This document shows, in pieces, positions 1 through 6,300 of a DNA stretch of 6,300 nucleotides (position 1 is the first letter of the stretch; each line of letters begins with the position of its first letter). The stretch comes from an uncultured Desulfovibrio sp. GTDB taxonomy: Bacteria > Desulfobacterota > Desulfovibrionia > Desulfovibrionales > Desulfovibrionaceae. The stretch spans positions 1-6,300 of the forward strand of contig CAMWVJ010000071.1 of assembly GCA_947177645.1 (NCBI GenBank), given 5' to 3'. The notes under the pieces were generated by a model. It saw only the letters and a list, made by a program, of their open reading frames with translations. It searched no databases and was not told where the DNA came from. The translations under genes were made by a program, and so were the position numbers.

Positions 1-49
1 GCCGCGCCTTGAGCCAGTCGATGACGGCGTTCTTGCTGTCGTTGCTCAT
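1..49 (-). CDS. 5' end of an unidentified gene (partial, runs off the left edge)
   Basis: Only the first 16 codons are present, from an ATG at 49-47, reading MSNDSKNAVIDWLKAR and continuing past the window edge. A purine-rich Shine-Dalgarno sequence (AGGGAGG) lies just upstream and overlaps the stop codon of the preceding ligase gene. The 9-nt gap and shared strand point to an operon with that ligase. The visible residues are hydrophilic and then start an amphipathic stretch; there is no signal peptide or membrane segment in view. I do not recognise the family from 16 residues. That it is a real start is inferred from the ribosome-binding site and its placement directly after the upstream gene. 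Confidence 0.6.
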   Translation of the reverse strand, partial: MSNDSKNAVIDWLKAR

Positions 50-53
50 ATTG

Positions 54-61
54 CCTCCCTA
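54..61 (-). promoter_or_regulatory. Ribosome-binding site overlapping the ligase stop codon
   Basis: On the minus strand the ligase ends in TAG and the sequence runs on as TAGGGAGGCAATATG. The AGGGAGG Shine-Dalgarno therefore begins inside the stop codon, 4 nt before the next ATG. Terminating ribosomes would sit on the initiation region of the next gene, an arrangement known to favour translational coupling. The overlap is seen directly; the coupling is inferred. Confidence 0.6.
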
Positions 62-1324
62 GTCCCAGTGGCGCTTGTCCTCGATAGGCCTGATCTGCGG
101 CGGCAGGCTGCCCGGCGCGAGGATTTTGAGCTCGGGGCGCAGCTTGATCTTTTCGCGGAACTGGTGCAGCAGCTCCTCGCCGCGCTTGAAGCCGCTCGTT
201 TCGATGAAGAGCGTCATCTCGTCGATGCCGCCCGGGTTGGTGACCTCGATTTGCCAGCGCTTGATCTCCTCGAAGCGGCTCATGACCTGCTCGACCTGAT
301 GCGGGTAGACGAACATGCCCATGATGCGCGCCGTGGTGTCCACGCGGCCCACGATGCTGCCAAGGCGCGGGCTCGTGCGGCCGCAGGCGCACGGGCCGCG
401 GTCGATATAGGAGAGGTCGCCGGTGGCGAGCCGGATGAGCGGGTAGGTCTTGTTGAAGGCCGTGACCACGATCTCGCCCACCTCGCCGTCCTTGAGCGGG
501 ATGCCCGTATCCGGGTGGCAGATCTCCACATAGCAGCGGTTGGCGATGTGCAGCCCCGTCTTGTGGAAACACTCGTAACCGATGCAGCCCACGTCGGCCG
601 TGCCGTAGCCCTGGCGCATGATGAGGTCGTACTTCTTCTCCATCTGCGAGCGCATCTTTTCGGAAAGCCGCTCGCCGGTGACGAAGGCCACCTCGAGGAA
701 GAGGTCCTTGCGCAGATTGAGACCCTTTTCTTCGGCCTTTTGCGCGAGGTGCATGAGGAAGCTCGGCGTGCCCACATAGCCGCACACGCGCAGCTTCTGC
801 ATGATGTCGAGCTGGGTGGCCGCGTCCGTGGGGCCGGCCGGGATGACCGCGCAGCCGAGATTGCGCAGCGGCTCCTCGAACATCAGGCCCGCCGGCGTGA
901 GCTGGTAGTTGAACGTGTTTTGCACCGCGTCGCCCGGGCGGAATCCCACGGAATAGAAGGCCTCGGTATAGCCCCAGTAGTCCTCGCCGCGGTCTTCGGG
1001 GTCGAAGATGGGGCCGGGCGAGAGGAAGACGCGCTTGAGCTCGCCGATGTCCTTGGTGAGCAGGCCGCCGAGCCGCGGGCCCATGGACTGGAGGAAGATG
1101 AGCTCCTTCTTCTTCAGGATGGGGATATGCTTGATGTCCGAAAGGGTCTTGAACTTCTCGACATTGAACTGGGCGCGGTCAAAGCGCTTTTTGACATCTT
1201 CCGAATAGCGGTAGGCGTAGGAAAGGAGGTCCTTCAGCTGGATGAGGCAGTACTGGCGGCGCTCGCTCTCGTCAAGCACCTCGCGGCGGCTGTAGATGCC
1301 TTCGGTGCGGTCTTTGCGGGTCAT
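59..1324 (-). CDS. Phenylacetate-CoA-ligase-like (PaaK family) adenylate-forming enzyme
   Basis: This 421-residue cytoplasmic protein belongs to the ANL adenylate-forming superfamily, PaaK-like branch. Members activate a carboxylic acid, often an aryl acid, as an acyl-AMP and transfer it to CoA; the substrate here is not evident. Family blocks seen are GTPSFL (185-190), VTGERLS (215-221), RQGYGTADVG (237-246), GEIVVTAF (283-290), PLIRLATGDL (295-304), the Cys-rich turn PCACGRTSPRLG (311-322) and GRVDTTARIMGMFVYP (326-341), then a small C-terminal domain of about 80 residues. The usual Ser/Thr/Gly-rich phosphate-binding loop near residue 100 is not visible; LSPGPIFDPE occupies that place, at 101-110. 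The length is slightly short of the roughly 430-440 residues typical of PaaK. I chose ATG 1324 because AGGAG lies 5 nt upstream; a GTG at 1339 would add only five residues. It is probably first in an operon with the gene entering at the left edge. Family confidence is high, substrate confidence low, so I give no symbol. Confidence 0.88.
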   Translation of the reverse strand: MTRKDRTEGIYSRREVLDESERRQYCLIQLKDLLSYAYRYSEDVKKRFDRAQFNVEKFKTLSDIKHIPILKKKELIFLQSMGPRLGGLLTKDIGELKRVFLSPGPIFDPEDRGEDYWGYTEAFYSVGFRPGDAVQNTFNYQLTPAGLMFEEPLRNLGCAVIPAGPTDAATQLDIMQKLRVCGYVGTPSFLMHLAQKAEEKGLNLRKDLFLEVAFVTGERLSEKMRSQMEKKYDLIMRQGYGTADVGCIGYECFHKTGLHIANRCYVEICHPDTGIPLKDGEVGEIVVTAFNKTYPLIRLATGDLSYIDRGPCACGRTSPRLGSIVGRVDTTARIMGMFVYPHQVEQVMSRFEEIKRWQIEVTNPGGIDEMTLFIETSGFKRGEELLHQFREKIKLRPELKILAPGSLPPQIRPIEDKRHWD

Positions 1325-1329
1325 GACAT

Positions 1330-1334
1330 CTCCT
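1330..1334 (-). promoter_or_regulatory. Ribosome-binding site fixing the ligase start
   Basis: AGGAG on the minus strand ends 5 nt before the ATG at 1324. It supports that ATG over the in-frame GTG at 1339, which lies upstream of this site and so could not use it. Confidence 0.65.
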
Positions 1335-1349
1335 GGCACTGGTGCGGGA

Positions 1350-1368
1350 AGCCGCAGCCCTTGCGGCT
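1350..1368 (-). other. Short hairpin in the ligase leader
   Basis: A perfect 7-bp inverted repeat (AGCCGCA and TGCGGCT) with a 5-nt loop lies about 15 nt upstream of the ligase ribosome-binding site. No T-run follows on either strand, so it is not a convincing terminator. It may be a leader structure or a chance GC-rich palindrome. Confidence 0.3.
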
Positions 1369-1405
1369 GCCGGCGAAAAACGCGAAATGAGGGGCGGAAT
1401 GGTCA

Positions 1406-1434
1406 TATGTACGCATTGCGCCGTAAAAAAGCAA
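1406..1434 (-). promoter_or_regulatory. Weak candidate promoter for the ligase operon
   Basis: On the minus strand TTGCTT (1434-1429) and TACATA (1411-1406) are separated by 17 nt. Each hexamer matches the sigma70 consensus at only three positions. The support is mainly contextual: an A/T-rich tract lies immediately upstream of the -35, as a UP element would, and the pair sits about 80 nt before the start codon. Confidence 0.28.
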
Positions 1435-1531
1435 GCATTTTTTTATTTATCCTGTTATTTCACATTGTTGGAGCAGATTTTGGCGCGGCGGCATCGAGCG
1501 CCCCCGTGTGCCCGGGATGGGGAGGGCGGAT

Positions 1532-1560
1532 TTGACCGCCGCGGGCGCCTGCGCTACGTT
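1532..1560 (+). promoter_or_regulatory. Candidate sigma70-type promoter of glnS
   Basis: TTGACC (1532-1537, five of six matches to TTGACA) is followed after exactly 17 nt by TACGTT (1555-1560), which keeps the most conserved T1, A2 and T6 of the -10 box. Transcription would begin near 1567, giving a leader of about 45 nt before the glnS start. The spacer is very GC-rich. The match is seen in the sequence; promoter activity is inferred. Confidence 0.45.
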
Positions 1561-1602
1561 TCACCGTTACGGGCTGACACTTTCGCGGCCCTCACCTTTT
1601 TC

Positions 1603-1606
1603 GGAG
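1603..1606 (+). promoter_or_regulatory. Ribosome-binding site fixing the glnS start
   Basis: GGAG lies 5 nt before ATG 1612 and selects it among several possible in-frame starts further upstream, since the frame is open back to at least 1342. Confidence 0.55.
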
Positions 1607-1611
1607 CGCCC

Positions 1612-3354
1612 ATGGAATCGCAGCAGAGCACGACCCAGGAGCAGCAGGCCGGGGCCACCTCCCGGCCCGGTACGGACTTCATCCGCGCCCGCATCGAGGC
1701 GGACGCGGCCTCCGGGCGCTTCGGGGGCGTGGTGCACACGCGTTTTCCCCCGGAACCCAACGGCTATCTCCACCTCGGGCACGCCAAGTCCATCTGCCTC
1801 AATTTCGGCGTGGCCGGGGAATACGGGGGCCTGTGCAACCTGCGTTTTGACGACACCAACCCGGTGAAGGAAGAAACGGAATATGTGGCCGCCATCCGCG
1901 AGGACGTGGAATGGCTCGGCGGCCACTGGGACGACCGGCAGTTCTACGCCTCGGACTATTTCGAGCGGCTCTACGACTTCGCGGAAGAGCTCATCCGGCG
2001 AGGCAAGGCCTATGTGGACGACCTCTCGGCCGACGAGATCCGCCAATTTCGCGGCACGCTCACCGAGCCGGGCCGGGAAAGCCCCTGGCGCAACCGCAGC
2101 GTGGAAGAAAACCTCGACCTTTTCCGGCGCATGCGCGCGGGCGAGTTCCCGGACGGGGCGCGGGTGCTCAGGGCCAAGATCGACATGGCGGCGCCGAATC
2201 TCGTCATGCGCGACCCCACGCTTTACCGCATCCGCCACGAGGCGCACCACCGCACGGGCAACGCCTGGTGCATCTATCCCATGTACGATTACGCCCATTG
2301 CCTGTCGGACTCGCTGGAGGGCATCACCCATTCGCTCTGCACGCTGGAATTCGTCAACAACCGCGAGCTGTATGACTGGGTGCTGGACGCGCTGGGCGTC
2401 TACCATCCGCAGCAGATCGAGTTCGCGCGCCTCAACGTGACCTATACCATCCTCTCCAAGCGCAAGCTCATCCAGCTCGTGCGCGAGGGCCATGTGGCCG
2501 GCTGGGACGACCCGCGCATGCCCACCCTGAGCGGGCTTCGGCGCCGCGGCGTGCCGCCCGAGGCCCTGCGCGACTTCTGCTCCCGCATCGGCGTGGCCCG
2601 GGCCGACTCCACGGTGGAGTATTCGCTGCTCGAGCATTGCGTGCGCGAACGGCTCAACGCCGTGGCCCCGCGCGCCATGGCCGTGCTCGACCCGGTGCGC
2701 GTGATCATCGAGAACTGGCCCGAGGGCAAGGTGGAAGAGCTCGACATGCCCTGGCACCCCGAGGACGCGAGCTACGGCAGCCGCAAGGTGCCCTTCACGC
2801 GCGAGCTTTTCATCGAGCGGGACGACTTCCGGCTGGAGCCGCCCAAGAAGTTCCACCGCCTCTCGCCCGGGGCCGAGGTACGCCTGCGCCACGCCTATCT
2901 CATCACCTGCCGCGAGGCCGTGCTGGACGAAAACGGCAACGTGACAGAGCTGCGGTGCACCTATGACCCGGAGAGCCGCGGCGGCCAGAGCCCGGACGGC
3001 CGCAAGGTCAAGGGCACCCTGCACTGGGTCTCGGCGCCGCACGCGCACAAGGCCGAAGTGCGCCTCTATGACCAGCTTTTCGCCGTGCCCGACCCGGACA
3101 AGGCCCCGGAAGGCGGGACTTTCATCGACAACCTGAACCCCGATTCCCTCACCGTGACCACGGGCTGGCTGGAGCCGGCGCTCTCGCGCCTCGAACCGGG
3201 CAAGACCGTGCAATTCGAGCGCCTGGGCTATTTTTGCAAGGATAAGGACAGCACGGAAGCTCTCCCGGTGTTCAACCGCACGGCCACCCTGCGCGACACC
3301 TGGGCCAAGCTGGAGAAGAAGGGGGAGGAGGGGATATTTTCGGAAGGCGTTTAG
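1612..3354 (+). CDS. glnS: Glutaminyl-tRNA synthetase (GlnRS)
   Basis: A class I aminoacyl-tRNA synthetase of 580 residues that attaches glutamine to tRNA-Gln with ATP in the cytoplasm. The catalytic Rossmann domain covers about 38-350: class I signature [15 protein letters not shown] at 46-60 (the HIGH motif is HLGH, 54-57), FDDTNP at 79-84, MYDYAH at 224-229 and the KMSKS equivalent ILSKRK at 280-285. [17 protein letters not shown] (297-313) is also typical. D80 and Y225 correspond by my alignment to E. coli Asp66 and Tyr211, known glutamine-pocket residues. The anticodon-binding beta-barrels follow (about 352-560), with [15 protein letters not shown] and [14 protein letters not shown]. coli GlnRS is 554 residues; this one has about 12 more N-terminal residues (Gln-rich) and a C-terminal tail of about 16. 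FDDTNP argues for GlnRS over a GluRS. It is monocistronic as far as visible, ending at a strong terminator and convergent with fusA. Confidence 0.97.
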   Translation: MESQQSTTQEQQAGATSRPGTDFIRARIEADAASGRFGGVVHTRFPPEPNGYLHLGHAKSICLNFGVAGEYGGLCNLRFDDTNPVKEETEYVAAIREDVEWLGGHWDDRQFYASDYFERLYDFAEELIRRGKAYVDDLSADEIRQFRGTLTEPGRESPWRNRSVEENLDLFRRMRAGEFPDGARVLRAKIDMAAPNLVMRDPTLYRIRHEAHHRTGNAWCIYPMYDYAHCLSDSLEGITHSLCTLEFVNNRELYDWVLDALGVYHPQQIEFARLNVTYTILSKRKLIQLVREGHVAGWDDPRMPTLSGLRRRGVPPEALRDFCSRIGVARADSTVEYSLLEHCVRERLNAVAPRAMAVLDPVRVIIENWPEGKVEELDMPWHPEDASYGSRKVPFTRELFIERDDFRLEPPKKFHRLSPGAEVRLRHAYLITCREAVLDENGNVTELRCTYDPESRGGQSPDGRKVKGTLHWVSAPHAHKAEVRLYDQLFAVPDPDKAPEGGTFIDNLNPDSLTVTTGWLEPALSRLEPGKTVQFERLGYFCKDKDSTEALPVFNRTATLRDTWAKLEKKGEEGIFSEGV

Positions 3355-3401
3355 CGCGTCTGCCTGGAGTCGCCGCCACGCATACCTCGCCAAAGCCCGC
3401 A

Positions 3402-3429
3402 AAAAAGCCCCCGTCGCCGGGGGCTTTTT
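3402..3429. terminator. Bidirectional intrinsic terminator between glnS and fusA
   Basis: A perfect 7-bp GC stem (GCCCCCG at 3407-3413, CGGGGGC at 3418-3424) with a TCGC loop is flanked by A5 and T5, which extend the pairing to 12 bp. On the plus strand five T follow the stem; on the minus strand six T follow. It sits 47 nt after the glnS stop and 26 nt after the fusA stop, so one hairpin can end both convergent transcripts. This is the clearest non-coding signal in the window. Confidence 0.93.
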
Positions 3430-3455
3430 CGTATGCATGGTCATCGGGGCCGCGT

Positions 3456-5534
<2,079 letters not shown>

Positions 5535-5540
5535 GGTGGT

Positions 5541-5547
5541 TCCTCCC
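5541..5547 (-). promoter_or_regulatory. Ribosome-binding site for the GTG start of fusA
   Basis: GGGAGGA on the minus strand lies 6 nt before the GTG at 5534. The strong site compensates for the non-ATG start and supports MARTVPI as the true N-terminus. Confidence 0.7.
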
Positions 5548-5554
5548 TGCGGCG

Positions 5555-5602
5555 AAAAAGGGCGTTGAAAACGGCTGGCAAAGAGCCTTGATAGTCAACG
5601 CC
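5555..5602 (-). terminator. Terminator- or attenuator-like hairpin between rpsG and fusA
   Basis: GGCGTTGA (5602-5595) pairs perfectly with TCAACGCC (5568-5561) on the minus strand, enclosing 26 nt that can form an inner 4-bp GGCT/AGCC stem. The outer stem is followed by C and then five T (5559-5555), directly ahead of the fusA ribosome-binding site. The long loop and short T-run make it weaker than the 3402-3429 terminator. Partial termination, an mRNA processing or stability element, or a protein-binding structure are all possible. Confidence 0.4.
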
Positions 5603-5633
5603 GGGGCGGTATCCTTTGCGGATGCGGCCCCGG
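5601..5633 (-). other. GC-rich hairpin just downstream of rpsG
   Basis: Arms CCGGGGC and GCCCCGG (7 bp, at 5633-5627 and 5607-5601) enclose an inner ATCC/GGAT stem (4 bp, 5-nt loop) separated by a small internal loop. It shares positions 5601-5602 with the next hairpin, so the two could stack or compete for those bases. A third small stem, GCGG with CCGC and an AACA loop (5644-5655), sits between it and the rpsG stop. The pairings are seen; a function is not shown. Confidence 0.4.
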
Positions 5634-5657
5634 CGCACGGATGGCGGTGTTCCGCTC

Positions 5658-6128
5658 CTACCAGCGGTAGTGGGCAAAAGCCTTGTTGGCGTCGGCCATG
5701 CGGTGCGTGTCCTCACGCTTTTTCACCGCGCCGCCGCGGCCGTTCCAGGCGTCCAGCAGCTCGTTGGAGAGCTTGGCGGTCATGCCCTTTTCCCCGCGCG
5801 AGCGGGCATAGTTGATGAGCCAGCGGATGGCCAGCGAGACCTGGCGCTCGGGCCTGACCTCCATGGGGACCTGGTAGGTCGCGCCGCCCACCCGGCGCGC
5901 CTTGACCTCCATGTGGGGCTTCACGTTGTCGAGCGCCTTCTCGAAGGCGCGCATGGGGTCCTCGCCGGTCTTTTCGGCGAGCGTGTCCAGCGCGCTGTAG
6001 AAAATCTTTTCCGCCGCGCCCTTCTTACCGTCATACATGAGCCGGTTCACGAACTTGGTGACAAGGCGGCTGTTGTAGAGCGGATCGGGCAAAATCTCCC
6101 TCTTGGGGACGGGGCCTTTGCGTGGCAT
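5658..6128 (-). CDS. rpsG: 30S ribosomal protein S7
   Basis: S7 is a primary 16S rRNA-binding protein that nucleates assembly of the 30S head and sits near the E site. The 156-residue length is the common bacterial form (E. coli K-12 S7 is longer at the C-terminus). The N-terminus [10 protein letters not shown] is typical. The family signature region [20 protein letters not shown] followed by [13 protein letters not shown] covers 15-47, the RNA-binding hairpin [14 protein letters not shown] is at 78-91, and [15 protein letters not shown] (102-116) and the terminal [21 protein letters not shown] region are as expected. The start is ATG at 6128 with AAAGGAG upstream. fusA follows after 123 nt on the same strand. 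In E. coli S7 represses its own operon by binding the rpsL-rpsG spacer; whether that holds here cannot be judged. Confidence 0.98.
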   Translation of the reverse strand: MPRKGPVPKREILPDPLYNSRLVTKFVNRLMYDGKKGAAEKIFYSALDTLAEKTGEDPMRAFEKALDNVKPHMEVKARRVGGATYQVPMEVRPERQVSLAIRWLINYARSRGEKGMTAKLSNELLDAWNGRGGAVKKREDTHRMADANKAFAHYRW

Positions 6129-6135
6129 GGGGTTT

Positions 6136-6142
6136 CTCCTTT
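6136..6142 (-). promoter_or_regulatory. Ribosome-binding site of rpsG
   Basis: AAAGGAG on the minus strand ends 7 nt before the ATG at 6128, good spacing for strong initiation, as expected for a ribosomal protein gene. Confidence 0.65.
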
Positions 6143-6300
6143 CATTCCCTCACTGGGCGTCACCAACCCCGCGACGCGCCGGCGCCGCTTGCGCGGCTGC
6201 CGTGGCGCGGCGCATGGCGCACGCCCGCCGGGCTTCTGGTTCTGGCCGCGGGCACCCGCCCGGGCCGGGATGGGCGGGGGCTCCGCCGCGGGGGCGTATT
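6143..6300. other. GC-rich region upstream of rpsG without a recognisable gene
   Basis: All three minus-strand frames were read. Two end in TGA (near 6163 and 6153), and all give low-complexity Arg/Ala/Pro/Gly strings that do not resemble the C-terminus of S12, which normally ends in a basic RYGAKRPK-type tail. Palindromes occur at 6255-6278 (CCCGCCC with GGGCGGG, 10-nt loop) and at 6182-6213 (GCGCCGC with GCGGCGC, 18-nt loop). Such repeats are cheap in sequence this GC-rich. It is probably an rpsG leader or a long rpsL-rpsG spacer. No clear promoter is seen. Confidence 0.5.

Larger units (their letters stand above)
1325..1611. other. Divergent intergenic region between the ligase gene and glnS
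   Basis: These 287 nt separate two divergent start codons. They hold a small hairpin next to the ligase, an AT-rich block at about 1421-1480 (18 G/C in 60 bases, against a strongly GC-rich background) and candidate promoters for both directions. The glnS reading frame stays open through the region on the plus strand, but the translation (rich in Cys, Arg and Phe, starting around the ATG at 1400) does not resemble the N-terminus of GlnRS or any family I recognise. I treat the region as non-coding. Confidence 0.7.

Noticed and set aside
1325..1339. GTG at 1339 as the ligase start
   Set aside because: The only good Shine-Dalgarno (1330-1334) lies downstream of this GTG and is correctly spaced for ATG 1324.
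68..1390. A 440-residue plus-strand open frame antisense to the ligase
   Set aside because: Its composition is typical of an antisense GC-rich shadow, and the minus strand carries clear PaaK-family motifs.
1342..1611. An N-terminal extension of GlnRS of up to 90 residues
   Set aside because: The frame is open, but the translation does not resemble GlnRS, family alignment begins just after ATG 1612, and a GGAG site precedes that ATG.
6153..6300. The C-terminus of rpsL or another small gene on the minus strand upstream of rpsG
   Set aside because: Frames are open to the edge only because of high GC content. The translations are low-complexity and lack the S12 tail.

Overview
The window looks like ordinary chromosomal core sequence from a GC-rich Gram-negative bacterium. 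The most likely source is a Desulfovibrionaceae-type sulfate reducer (Desulfobacterota). That placement rests on remembered similarity of the S7, EF-G and phenylacetate-CoA-ligase-like proteins and on base composition, so it is an inference and not a computed result. I see no mobile element, CRISPR array, tRNA or rRNA, and no convincing novel system.

Layout, left to right. (1) Positions 1-1324, minus strand: the first 16 codons of an unidentified gene, preceded by a complete PaaK-like adenylate-forming ligase (59-1324). The two are only 9 nt apart, and the ribosome-binding site of the downstream gene overlaps the ligase stop codon, so they look co-transcribed and probably translationally coupled. 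(2) Positions 1325-1611: a 287-nt divergent intergenic region with an AT-rich block (about 1421-1480), a weak candidate promoter for the ligase and a better sigma70-like candidate for glnS. (3) Positions 1612-3354, plus strand: complete glnS, glutaminyl-tRNA synthetase. (4) Positions 3402-3429: a strong bidirectional intrinsic terminator between the convergent glnS and fusA. (5) Positions 3456-6128, minus strand: the str-operon pair rpsG (ribosomal protein S7) then fusA (elongation factor G), separated by a 123-nt spacer that can form two sizeable hairpins, the second followed by a short T-run. (6) Positions 6129-6300: GC-rich sequence upstream of rpsG with no recognisable gene. The expected rpsL (S12) is not visible and, if present, lies beyond the window.

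Three of the four complete genes serve translation: GlnRS charges tRNA-Gln, S7 organises the 30S head and EF-G drives translocation. The ligase unit is divergent from them and probably functionally separate. The points most worth a second look are the altered nucleotide-binding region of the ligase, the structured rpsG-fusA spacer, and the end of the str transcript at fusA with glnS converging on it instead of tuf or rpsJ following.
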